DNA of 64,000 bases from Streptomyces sp. R28. Its GTDB lineage: Bacteria; Actinomycetota; Actinomycetes; Streptomycetales; Streptomycetaceae. A program made the translations under genes and the position numbers. The DNA is taken from assembly GCF_041052385.1 (NCBI RefSeq), contig NZ_CP163439.1, forward strand, positions 5,445,001 to 5,509,000, in the 5' to 3' direction. Within the stretch, counting starts at the first letter, position 1, and every line of letters starts with the position of its first letter. Shown here one piece after another: positions 1-7,485 of the stretch. A model generated the notes under the pieces. That model worked only from the letters and a program-made list of their open reading frames with translations, was not told the DNA's origin and did no database searches.

Positions 1-509
1 CCCGCTCCACTGCCGACCTCATCGTCACCACCGGCGGTACCGCGGCCGGCCCCGTCGACCACGTCCACCCCACGCTGCAGCGCATCGGCGCCGAGCTCCT
101 GGTGGACGGCGTCAAGGTGCGGCCCGGTCACCCCATGCTGCTGGCCCGCACCAAGGAGAACCAGCACCTCGTCGGCCTGCCCGGCAACCCGCTCGCCGCC
201 GTCTCCGGCCTCCTTACCCTCGCCGAGCCCCTGCTGCGCACCCTCGCCGCCCACCCGGCCCCGGAGCCGTACACGCTGCCCCTGAAGGAGGCGGCGCACG
301 GGCATCCGTACGACACCCGGCTCATCCCCGTCGTGCTGCGCGGCGACCATGCCGTGCCGCTGCACTACCACGGGCCGGCCATGCTGCGGGGCATGGCGGC
401 GGCCGACGCCGTCGCCGTCGTACCACCGGGCGGTGTCCGCGCGGGTCAGGAGACCGAACTGCTCGACCTGCCCTGGGCGAGTGCCGGCATCGAGGTGTGT
501 TTCACGTGA
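1..509 (+). CDS. moeA: Molybdopterin molybdenumtransferase MoeA, C-terminal part (start outside window)
   Basis: Reading frame 3 is open from the window edge to a TGA at 507-509, so the start lies upstream. MoeA inserts molybdate into adenylylated molybdopterin, the last step of molybdenum cofactor synthesis in the cytoplasm. What is visible is the MoeA catalytic core and C-terminal domain: LIVTTGGTAAGPVDHV (the GGT.G..D loop), VRPGHPM and the strongly conserved VGLPGNPLAAV. Its last five codons overlap the next gene and a parS site. The family assignment is firm; the N-terminal half cannot be judged. Confidence 0.9.
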   Translation, partial: RSTADLIVTTGGTAAGPVDHVHPTLQRIGAELLVDGVKVRPGHPMLLARTKENQHLVGLPGNPLAAVSGLLTLAEPLLRTLAAHPAPEPYTLPLKEAAHGHPYDTRLIPVVLRGDHAVPLHYHGPAMLRGMAAADAVAVVPPGGVRAGQETELLDLPWASAGIEVCFT

Positions 510-1603
510 AACTTCCGGGCCAGGACGCGATCGCCCGTCGGGCGGACGAGCGGGTCGCGACCTATCGGGTGAAGCTCCCGAAGAAGATCGTGGAGCATCC
601 GTTCCGGCAGGTGGCCAAGCGGGTCACCCTGGCCCTGATGCTGCTCGTGGCGACGGCCTTGATCGTCTACGCCGACCACGACGGCTACAACGACAACTCC
701 GACGGCTCCGTCGACCTTCTCGACGCCTTCTACTACGCGACCGTCAGCCTCTCCACCACCGGCTACGGCGACATCACCCCCGTCAGTGACGGCGCCCGGC
801 TCACCAACATCTTCGTCATCACGCCCCTGCGAGTGCTGTTCCTGATCATCCTGGTCGGCACCACGCTCGAGGTCCTCACCGAACGGACCCGGGAGGAATG
901 GCGTCTGACCCGCTGGAGGTCCACCTTGCGTGACCACACCGTCGTCGTCGGCTTCGGAACGAAGGGGCGTTCGGCGATCCAGACCGTCTGCGCGACGGGC
1001 CTGAGGAAGGACCAGGTCATCGTGGTCGACCCCAGTTCCAAGGTGATCGAGGCGGCGGTCGCGGACGGCTACGCCGGGGTCACCGGGGACGCCACGCGCA
1101 GCGAGGTCCTGAAGCGGGCCGAGGTGCACAAGGCGCGGAAGATCATCATCGCGACCCAGCGCGACGACACCGCCGTCCTGGTGACGTTGACGGCCCGGCA
1201 GCTCAACCGCGGGGCGAAGATCGTGGCCGCGGTGCGCGAGGAGGAGAACGCACCGCTGCTGAAGCAGTCCGGCGCCGACGCGGTCATCACCAGCGCCAGC
1301 GCGGCCGGTCGGCTGCTCGGCCTCTCCGTGCTCAGCCCCGCCGCCGGCATGGTCCTGGAGGACCTGATCCAGCAGGGCAGCGGGCTCGACATCGTCGAAC
1401 GGCCGGTCATAAGGGCCGAGGTGGGCAAGAGCCCGCGGCAGACGGACGACCTGGTGGTGAGCGTCGTACGCGGGCACCGGGTGCTCGGATACGACGATCC
1501 GGCCGTCGGGACACTGGAGTTGACGGACCGGCTCATCACCATCGTGCGGGCGACGCCGGGCAGCCAGGTCGCACCCGACGACCGGCGTCTGCCCCAGGGC
1601 TGA
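497..1603 (+). CDS. Two-TM potassium channel with RCK (TrkA-N/TrkA-C) domain
   Basis: A 368-aa membrane protein starting at GTG 497, 13 bp inside the end of moeA. It has a first membrane helix (about residues 43-59), a pore with the K+ selectivity filter STTGYGD (86-92), a second helix (about 104-124), and a cytoplasmic Rossmann-type RCK domain beginning near residue 146 (VVVGFGTKGRSA) followed by a TrkA-C-like end. This is the layout of MthK-type ligand-gated K+ channels. The first codons (MFHVK) are forced by the parS palindrome they overlap. The overlap with moeA suggests translational coupling. The regulatory ligand cannot be told from sequence. Confidence 0.88.
   Translation: MFHVKLPGQDAIARRADERVATYRVKLPKKIVEHPFRQVAKRVTLALMLLVATALIVYADHDGYNDNSDGSVDLLDAFYYATVSLSTTGYGDITPVSDGARLTNIFVITPLRVLFLIILVGTTLEVLTERTREEWRLTRWRSTLRDHTVVVGFGTKGRSAIQTVCATGLRKDQVIVVDPSSKVIEAAVADGYAGVTGDATRSEVLKRAEVHKARKIIIATQRDDTAVLVTLTARQLNRGAKIVAAVREEENAPLLKQSGADAVITSASAAGRLLGLSVLSPAAGMVLEDLIQQGSGLDIVERPVIRAEVGKSPRQTDDLVVSVVRGHRVLGYDDPAVGTLELTDRLITIVRATPGSQVAPDDRRLPQG
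499..512. other. parS: parS chromosome-partition site (ParB binding)
   Basis: GTTTCACGTGAAAC is a perfect 14-bp palindrome and matches the Streptomyces parS consensus exactly. ParB binds it, spreads, and loads SMC; in Streptomyces these sites cluster near oriC. This copy is inside protein-coding DNA: it carries the moeA stop codon and codons 1-6 of the channel gene. Confidence 0.93.
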
Positions 1604-1627
1604 AGCCCCGCCCGCCTGCTCGGGCTT
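1603..1627 (+). terminator. Weak hairpin after the channel gene
   Basis: AAGCCCCG at 1603-1610 can pair with CGGGCTT at 1621-1627. There is no clear T-run. It sits at the joint between the channel gene and the ABC transporter stub, so it may be a chance by-product of the deletion that made that joint. Confidence 0.35.
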
Positions 1628-1629
1628 GG

Positions 1630-1766
1630 TTGCCTGCGCCGAGGACGCCGTAGATCGTGCCGGCCGGAACCGCGAGGTCCACGCCGTCGACGGCCCGTGT
1701 CTCACCGAACGTCTTCACCAGGCCTGCCGTCTCGATCGCGAGGCCGGACGTCGTCTGCGTGGTCAT
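1630..1766 (-). pseudogene. 5' stub of a DrrA-type ABC transporter ATP-binding gene
   Basis: From an ATG at 1766, with an AAGGG ribosome site 9 bp upstream, the first 44 codons read as the start of a drug-export ABC ATPase: a strand with LVKTFGETRAVDGVDL, then GTIYGVLG, the beginning of Walker A. Homology stops there. The frame continues as AGNQARAGG and runs antisense into the channel gene to a stop at 1536. The rest of the ATPase and any permease are gone. Start codon and ribosome site are kept, so a 76-aa product is possible but cannot be an ATPase. Confidence 0.75.
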
Positions 1767-1929
1767 GTTTCGGGCCCTTCCGAGTGGCGGTCCTTCCGCG
1801 TTCATGGGCTGCGTATGGGGGGACTTGTACGAGCGCGCGAACTCATCGGTGGGGCCCAGGATTTTTCGACCGCACCCGCCCAAGGACCGAGGGACAAGGG
1901 GCCGAAGGCCGAGGAGTAGCGTCCGTGCC

Positions 1930-2910
1930 ATGCATGCGATCACGATTCCCGAACCTGGTGGGCCCGAGGCGCTGGTGTGGGACGAGGTCCCCGATCCCGT
2001 GCCCGGTGAGGGCGAGGTGCTGGTCGAGGTGGTGGCCGGGGCCGTCAACCGCGCCGACATCCTGCAGCGCCAGGGCTTCTACAACCCCCCGCCCGGCGCC
2101 TCCCCCTATCCCGGCCTGGAGTGCTCCGGCCGGATCGCCGCGCTCGGCTCCGGCGTCTCCGGCTGGTCCGTCGGCGACGAGGTGTGCGCGTTGCTCTCGG
2201 GCGGAGGCTACGCCGAGAAGGTCGCCGTGCCGGCCCGCCAGCTGCTGCCCGTACCCAAGGGCCTGAGCCTGACGCAGGCCGCCGCACTGCCCGAGGTGGT
2301 GTGCACCGTCTGGTCCAACGTCTTCATGATCGCCCACCTCCGCCCCGGCGAGACCCTGCTCGTGCACGGCGGCTCCAGCGGCATCGGCACCATGGCCATC
2401 CAGCTCGCCAAGGCCGTCGGCGCCAAGGTCGCCGTCACGGCGGGCACCCGGGAGAAGCTGGACCGGTGCGCCGAGCTGGGCGCCGACATCCTGGTCAACT
2501 ACCGGGAGCAGGACTTCGTCGCCGAGCTCAAGAAGGCCACCGACGGCGCCGGAGCCGACGTCATCCTCGACAACATGGGCGCCAAGTACCTCGACCGCAA
2601 CGTCCAGGCCCTCGCCGTCAACGGCCGCCTCGCCATCATCGGCATGCAGGGCGGCATCAAGGGCGAGCTCAACATCGGTGCGCTGCTGGGCAAGCGCGGA
2701 GCCATCAGCGCGACCTCGCTGCGTGCCCGTCCGCTCGGCGAGAAGGCGGCGATCGTCGCGGCCGCGCGCGAGCACGTGTGGCCCCTGCTGGACGCCGGCC
2801 ACGTCCGCCCGGTCGTCGATCGCGAGATCCCGATGAACGACGCCGCCGAGGCTCACCGGGTGGTGGAGGAAAGCGGGCACGTCGGCAAGGTGCTCCTCGT
2901 CGCACCGTAG
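1930..2910 (+). CDS. NAD(P)H:quinone oxidoreductase, zinc-free MDR family
   Basis: A 326-aa member of the medium-chain dehydrogenase/reductase superfamily. The N-terminal GroES-like part (GAVNRADILQRQG, the quinone oxidoreductase signature) is followed by the NADPH-binding fold with LVHGGSSGIGTMAIQLAK at about residues 142-160. Zinc-ligand cysteines of alcohol dehydrogenases are absent, which fits quinone reductase or PIG3-like enzymes. The start at ATG 1930 matches the family N-terminus (MHAITIPEPGGPEAL); the longer open frame upstream crosses the ABC stub and is not used. The natural substrate is unknown. Confidence 0.88.
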   Translation: MHAITIPEPGGPEALVWDEVPDPVPGEGEVLVEVVAGAVNRADILQRQGFYNPPPGASPYPGLECSGRIAALGSGVSGWSVGDEVCALLSGGGYAEKVAVPARQLLPVPKGLSLTQAAALPEVVCTVWSNVFMIAHLRPGETLLVHGGSSGIGTMAIQLAKAVGAKVAVTAGTREKLDRCAELGADILVNYREQDFVAELKKATDGAGADVILDNMGAKYLDRNVQALAVNGRLAIIGMQGGIKGELNIGALLGKRGAISATSLRARPLGEKAAIVAAAREHVWPLLDAGHVRPVVDREIPMNDAAEAHRVVEESGHVGKVLLVAP

Positions 2911-2940
2911 GGCTGTCGTCCGCCGCGCCGAGGGCACGCC

Positions 2941-4026
2941 CTAGCCGCGCCGCAGCCGGAGACCGACGAAGGCGAGGCCCAGACCGAGCCCGATGAGCAC
3001 CAGCCCGCTGCCGAGGGGCAGGACCTGCAACATGGGCTCGGCGGGACCCTCGGCATGCGGGCCGGGCTGCCGTACGGGACGGGCCGACGGGGCGGCGGAC
3101 ACCGTGGCGGGGTCCCGGGCGGAGTCACCGGCGCCGTCCGGGCTCTCGGCGACGCCCCCACCATCGTCCTCACCCTCGCCCGCGTCCTCGGGCAACGCAG
3201 AGCCCTCGCCCTCCTCGTCGCCCACGCCGCCGTCCGGCTCCTCCTCCGCGGCTCCCTCGTCCGCCGCTTCCTCGTCCTCCAACGGCCCCTTCTCCCGCCC
3301 CGGCCGCTCCCGCCCCTCACCAGCCCGGCTCCCGGCACGGGACGGCTTGTCGGACGGGTCGGGACGGGCGGCGGCGGGGGCGTGGGCGTGGGCAGGAGAG
3401 GTGGATGACGCCCGGGATTCCCTGGCCTCTCCGGACTCCCTGGACGGCGTGGAGAGGCCGGAAGAGCCGGAGGAGGCGGAGGGTGCCCCGGGCGGAGCCT
3501 CGGCGGAGGAGGAAGGCCGGGACGCGGCCGAGGAGCTGGAGGAAGCCTCGGAGCCGGTCACGGGTGTGGAGGGGGACGCGGCCGCACGGGGGGAGCCGCA
3601 CGCCCCCGAACCCGGAGATCCGGAAGGAGGCCGGTGCGTGGCCGGGGAGCCTGAGGAGGCCCGGGTGGCGGCGGTGGGGCCGGAGGAATCGCCGGATGCG
3701 GCAGCGCCATGCGGGCCCCGCAGTGGCCCCTCAAGGCCGTACGACACCCCGCTCCCGCTCACCCCCACGACCAGCCCCGCCACCAGCACGACCAGCGTTC
3801 CCGCAGACCGCAGCGCCTGAAGAGCCCGCTGACCTCCCCAAGCCAGCAGCGCCCGCCGAGCCGGCACCGCCCGCACGCCCCACCACACCCCGGGCGAGGG
3901 CGCGAACCCGCTGTCCGGGACGAACTCGGCGGCGGCCGTCGGTGCCGGCCAGGACAAGGCGGGCGGGCCGCCGAAAGCAGCACGTGTCCGCCGCCCCCGC
4001 GTCACCCCCAGCAGCCATGAAGTCAC
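2941..4026 (-). CDS. Wall-spanning acidic protein with membrane segments at both ends
   Basis: A protein of about 360 residues with one hydrophobic segment near the N-terminus (AGTLVVLVAGLVVGVS), a long Ser/Pro/Glu-rich middle with almost no predicted structure (runs such as EEEPDGG and GEGEDD), and a second hydrophobic segment at the extreme C-terminus (LVLIGLGLGLAFVGLR) ending in basic LRRG. This suggests an extracytoplasmic, wall-crossing stalk held at both ends. There is no LPxTG sorting motif. I chose GTG 4026 for its GAGG ribosome site; GTG 4050 is the alternative. No enzymatic domain is visible and the function is unknown. Base composition is biased by the repeats but codon positions are normal for the genome. 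Confidence 0.7.
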   Translation of the reverse strand: MTSWLLGVTRGRRTRAAFGGPPALSWPAPTAAAEFVPDSGFAPSPGVWWGVRAVPARRALLAWGGQRALQALRSAGTLVVLVAGLVVGVSGSGVSYGLEGPLRGPHGAAASGDSSGPTAATRASSGSPATHRPPSGSPGSGACGSPRAAASPSTPVTGSEASSSSSAASRPSSSAEAPPGAPSASSGSSGLSTPSRESGEARESRASSTSPAHAHAPAAARPDPSDKPSRAGSRAGEGRERPGREKGPLEDEEAADEGAAEEEPDGGVGDEEGEGSALPEDAGEGEDDGGGVAESPDGAGDSARDPATVSAAPSARPVRQPGPHAEGPAEPMLQVLPLGSGLVLIGLGLGLAFVGLRLRRG

Positions 4027-4104
4027 GGAACCAGCCTCACAGCACCCCACGAACCCGGCATTTCAGACTCCGCCACCCGACCGAATCGGGCGCACAATCC
4101 GGTT

Positions 4105-4701
4105 ATGTCGATACGACACGGGCTGCTGGCGCTCCTGGAACCCGGCCCCCGCTACGGCGCACGGCTGCGCACCGAGTTCGAGGTGCGTACGGGCGGGACC
4201 TGGCCGCTGAACATCAGCCAGGTCTACACGGCCCTCGGCCGGCTGGAGCGGGACGGCATGGTCGTCCAGGACGGCGTGGACGAGGCGGGGCGGGCGCTGT
4301 ACGCGCTGACGGAGGTGGGCCGCGCCGAGCTGCGGGCCTGGTACGAACGGCCCGTGGAGCGGGTGAGCCCGCTGCGCGACGAGCTGGCGATCAAGCTGGT
4401 GATGGCGGTCAGGGCGCCCGGCGTCGACGTACGGGAGGTCGTGCAGGCGCAGCGCAGGCATGTGGCCCAGACCCTGCACGGCTATGTGCGGCGGCGGGCC
4501 GAGGCGCTGGCGCGGGCGCACGAGCACCCCGACGAGATGGCCCGGCTGCTCGTCCTGGAGCAGCTCGTGTTCCACGCCGAGGCGGAGAGCCGCTGGCTCG
4601 ACATCTGCGAGGCCCGCCTGCTGCGGCTCACCCAGGCAGGGCAGGCAGGGCAGGCAGGACGGGCAGGACAGGCAGGACGGGCCGGAACCGTCGAGGAATG
4701 A
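4105..4701 (+). CDS. PadR-family transcriptional regulator
   Basis: A 198-aa regulator with the PadR winged helix at residues 1-75 (GPRYGARLRTEFE, then LNISQVYTALGRLERDGMV, the recognition helix and wing) and a helical C-terminal dimerisation part. The tail ends in a short Gly-Gln-Ala repeat (AGQAGQAGRAGQAG) encoded by 9-bp-like repeats at 4637-4690. The ATG at 4105 has no clear ribosome site, so the message may be leaderless. PadR proteins often control drug-export ABC genes; such a gene survives only as a stub 2.3 kb upstream, so this regulator may have lost its old target (inference). Confidence 0.85.
   Translation: MSIRHGLLALLEPGPRYGARLRTEFEVRTGGTWPLNISQVYTALGRLERDGMVVQDGVDEAGRALYALTEVGRAELRAWYERPVERVSPLRDELAIKLVMAVRAPGVDVREVVQAQRRHVAQTLHGYVRRRAEALARAHEHPDEMARLLVLEQLVFHAEAESRWLDICEARLLRLTQAGQAGQAGRAGQAGRAGTVEE
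4637..4690 (+). repeat. Short GGCAGG-type tandem repeat in the padR 3' end
   Basis: About six degenerate copies of a 9-bp GGCAGG(G/A)CA-like unit encode the repeated Gly-Gln-Ala-Gly/Arg tail of the PadR protein. Such repeats vary in copy number by slippage. Confidence 0.6.
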
Positions 4702-4787
4702 CGGAAAGTCCCGCAACGTAAACGGTGGATCTCTCCCCACGGGGGGCACCACGATGATGAGCTGTACGGGTGCGAGAGAATGGCGGC

Positions 4788-5330
4788 ATGGAGATGCCGA
4801 GGAACGAAAGGCCGTCCGAGAACCCCCAGATCCTGGTCGTGGGCCAGGACGGGATGGCGCTCACCGGCGGCAACGGAGACGAGGACTCCCGCGAGATCCC
4901 GGTGACCGAGCAGGTCGAGCAGCCGGCGAAGGTCATGCGGATCGGCAGCATGATCAAGCAGCTGCTCGAAGAAGTGCGCGTCGCTCCCCTGGACGAGGCG
5001 AGCCGGGTCCGGCTGAAGGAGATCCACGCCAGTTCCGTGAAGGAACTGGAGGACGGCCTGGCGCCGGAGCTCGTCGAGGAGTTGGAGCGGCTCTCCCTGC
5101 CGTTCACGGACGAGGTGACCCCGAGCGACGCGGAGCTGCGCATCGCGCAGGCCCAGTTGGTCGGTTGGCTGGAGGGCCTCTTCCACGGCATCCAGACCAC
5201 GCTCTTCGCCCAGCAGATGGCTGCCCGGGCCCAGCTGGAGCAGATGCGCCGCGCCCTCCCGCCGGGAGTCGGCGGCCACGAGGACGGTGAGCAGCGCCCG
5301 GGGGGCCGCTCGGGCGGGCCGTACCTGTAA
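4788..5330 (+). CDS. bpa: Bacterial proteasome activator (Bpa/PafE type, DUF2587)
   Basis: A 180-aa protein matching the actinobacterial proteasome activator: a flexible N-terminus, then helices with MIKQLLEEVRVAPLDEASR, LKEIHASSVKELEDGLAPEL, LSLPFTDEVTPSDAELR and AQAQLVGWLEGLFHGIQ. In mycobacteria a Bpa dodecamer docks by its C-terminus onto the 20S proteasome and opens the gate without ATP. The docking tail here is GGPYL, against GQYL in the mycobacterial protein; the penultimate Tyr is kept. I chose ATG 4788 because of the GAGA ribosome site; GTG 4770 is the longer option. It is followed by a strong terminator at 5411. Confidence 0.85.
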   Translation: MEMPRNERPSENPQILVVGQDGMALTGGNGDEDSREIPVTEQVEQPAKVMRIGSMIKQLLEEVRVAPLDEASRVRLKEIHASSVKELEDGLAPELVEELERLSLPFTDEVTPSDAELRIAQAQLVGWLEGLFHGIQTTLFAQQMAARAQLEQMRRALPPGVGGHEDGEQRPGGRSGGPYL

Positions 5331-5340
5331 GACCTGGAAC

Positions 5341-5388
5341 GCCACAGACCCCGTACGCCACAGACCCCGTACGTCACAAACCCGGTAC
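5341..5388 (+). repeat. Three tandem copies of a 16-bp unit
   Basis: GCCACAGACCCCGTAC at 5341-5356 and again at 5357-5372 (identical), then a diverged copy GTCACAAACCCGGTAC at 5373-5388. It lies between bpa and its terminator. Confidence 0.85.
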
Positions 5389-5410
5389 CTACGACCCGAT
5401 ACATACGAGA

Positions 5411-5443
5411 AGGGCCCGGCAGCCAGTGCTGCCGGGCCCTTTC
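5411..5443. terminator. Strong bidirectional terminator between bpa and the PASTA kinase
   Basis: A perfect 13-bp stem, AGGGCCCGGCAGC (5411-5423) with GCTGCCGGGCCCT (5428-5440), a CAGT loop, and TTTC after it. It separates two convergent genes and can serve both. Confidence 0.85.
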
Positions 5444-5472
5444 GGATCAGGTCGCGGGTGTGGCTGTGAAGC

Positions 5473-7122
5473 TCACTCCGGATTGCCCGTCGAGACCGTG
5501 AACTTCATCGTCGGCGGGTTCTTCGGGTCGAAGTCCGTGCCCGCCTCGGGGGACTGCACCAGCACCGTGCCTTGGCCGTACGTGTTCTCGTTCTTGTCGG
5601 TCGTTTCGTACTTCCAGTCGGCGGCCTTGAGGCACTCGACGACCGAAGGCCAGTACTGGTACGAGAAGTCAGGCATCCGCACCTTCTCGGGGTCGAGGTA
5701 CGACTCCCGCGGCTCGGTGCACGTGGTCGTCTCGACCGTCCTCGAGCTGTCCCCCGCCCGGTATCCGGCCGCCTTCGTGGCCGGCGCCGACGTACTCGTG
5801 CCGTCCCCGCCCGCGTCGTCCTCGGTGCCGCCGCCGGTCAGTGTCAGTGCCGCGATCAGGCCGCCCACCGCGACGATGGAGACGACGATCGAGCCGATGA
5901 TCACCGCGCGGTTGCTCTTGCCGCCGCCCGAAGTGGTCTGCGGCTGGGGCGAGATGGTGTAAGGCGGCGGGGTGGGGTGGCCCGGCTGCGGGGAGTACGC
6001 CGCCGGCGGCGGTGTCTGGTAGCCGGGCTGCTGCTGCGGGTAGCCGTACGACGGCGCGGGCGTCGCGGGCGGCGGGGTGCCGTACGGGTTCGGCGCGGGA
6101 GTCGGTGCCGGGGCCGGCTGGTACGGCGTCTGGACCGGGCCCCCGGGCGGCGGCGCCTGGCCGACCGGCGGGAACACCGAGGCGCCGACGCCCTGGCCGC
6201 TCTGCGCCTGAGAGCCCGGCACGATGCTCGGCGGGGCCGCCTGGAAGGACGCGGCCACGCGCAGGCACTCGTCGCGCATGGACTCGGCGCTCGGGAAGCG
6301 CTCGTTCGGGTTCTTCTTCAGTGCGCGGGCGACCAGCGCGTCCACGGCGGGCGGCAGGGCGCGGTTGATCGAGGACGGAGCGACCGGCTCCTCCTGCACA
6401 TGCGCGTACGCGATCGCCAGCGGCGAGTCCGCCTCGAACGGCAGCCGCCCGGTGACGAGTTGGAACAGCATGATGCCGACCGAGTAGAGGTCGGAGCGGG
6501 CGTCCACCCCGCGGCCCAGCGCCTGCTCCGGGGAGAGGTACTGCGGCGTGCCGACCACCATGCCGGTCTGTGTCATGGACGTCACACCGGACTGCATGGC
6601 GCGCGCGATGCCGAAGTCCATGACCTTGACCACGCCGCGCTTGTTCATCATCACGTTGCCCGGCTTGATGTCCCGGTGGACCAGGCCCATCTCGTGGCTG
6701 ATCTCCAGCGCCGCGAGCACATCCGCGGTGATCTTCAGCGCCTTGTCGGCGGGTACCGCGCCGAACTGCCGTACATCCTCGTCGAAGACCGAGCTGAGCG
6801 GGCGGCCCTCGATGTACTCCATGACGATGTACGGCGTCGTCATGCCGTCGACATCGTCCTCGCCGGTGTCGAAGACGGAGACGATATTGGTGTGCGTGAG
6901 CTTGGCCACGGCCTGGGCCTCGCGGCGGAAGCGCTCGCGGAACGCCGGCTCGCGGCCGAGTTCGGTGTGCAGGGTCTTGACCGCGACCTGCCGGTCGAGC
7001 ACGGCGTCGTACGCGAGATGCACCGAGGCCATGCCGCCCTCGCCGAGCAAGTCGCGCAGCTGATAGCGGCCGCCGGCGAGCGCCCGCCCCGCGTACCGGC
7101 CCTGTGCGCCGTCCTGGCTCAT
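5473..7122 (-). CDS. Membrane Ser/Thr protein kinase with a single PASTA domain
   Basis: A 549-aa Hanks-type kinase of the PknB group. Kinase landmarks: Gly loop GEGGMASV (26-33), Lys49 in VAVKT, catalytic HRDIKPGN (149-156), DFG (169-171) and GTPQYLSPEQ. A Pro/Gly/Tyr-rich linker leads to one membrane helix (VIIGSIVVSIVAVGGLIAAL), then an extracellular part with one PASTA-like repeat near the C-terminus (YWPSVVECLKAADWKYE, then VQSPEAGTDF). PASTA repeats bind muropeptides or lipid II. PknB itself usually has four, so this is a relative rather than the division-cluster kinase. Start ATG 7122 has a GGGGGA ribosome site; ATG 7203 would add 27 basic residues. Confidence 0.9.
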   Translation of the reverse strand: MSQDGAQGRYAGRALAGGRYQLRDLLGEGGMASVHLAYDAVLDRQVAVKTLHTELGREPAFRERFRREAQAVAKLTHTNIVSVFDTGEDDVDGMTTPYIVMEYIEGRPLSSVFDEDVRQFGAVPADKALKITADVLAALEISHEMGLVHRDIKPGNVMMNKRGVVKVMDFGIARAMQSGVTSMTQTGMVVGTPQYLSPEQALGRGVDARSDLYSVGIMLFQLVTGRLPFEADSPLAIAYAHVQEEPVAPSSINRALPPAVDALVARALKKNPNERFPSAESMRDECLRVAASFQAAPPSIVPGSQAQSGQGVGASVFPPVGQAPPPGGPVQTPYQPAPAPTPAPNPYGTPPPATPAPSYGYPQQQPGYQTPPPAAYSPQPGHPTPPPYTISPQPQTTSGGGKSNRAVIIGSIVVSIVAVGGLIAALTLTGGGTEDDAGGDGTSTSAPATKAAGYRAGDSSRTVETTTCTEPRESYLDPEKVRMPDFSYQYWPSVVECLKAADWKYETTDKNENTYGQGTVLVQSPEAGTDFDPKNPPTMKFTVSTGNPE

Positions 7123-7485
7123 GTGCTGCGTCCCCCGTAGCCTCTTAAGGCGCCTGCGATGCCGTGGATTGCCGTGGATCGGGTTTGATCCCGAGTGATC
7201 CAAGTGCTATTCCCGGCCAAGTCTGCCCCACGGCACTGACAGGTCAAGCGCGGTGCCCGTTCCGTGACCGTACGCGAAGGAAGCGTCGCGGAAGAGTTAC
7301 CGGGGCAGTACGGGCGGTACACAGAATTTGCACGAGCGGACGGGGTACCGGTTTGATGGCCGGTCCCTCTCCTTCCGGTTGGGGCGGCCTTCTCGGACCG
7401 ACGGCTTGCGCGGAGGCTGTAGCGTGGCCGACGGAGACCGTAACAACACCGCGCGCACCGCGGGCAGAAACGACGGCGAGGACCG
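7123..7485. promoter_or_regulatory. Divergent promoter region between the two kinases
   Basis: 363 bp with no gene. It must hold the promoters of both kinases. I see a GATCGGGTTTGATCCCGAG partial inverted repeat near 7178-7197 and a TAGCGT hexamer at about 7419 that could be a -10 element for the rightward kinase. Neither is strong enough to call on its own. Confidence 0.5.

Noticed and set aside
446..1705. A 419-codon reverse frame across the channel gene
   Set aside because: It is the antisense shadow of a clear K+ channel gene; composition is Asp/Gly/Arg/Val-rich with no family match.
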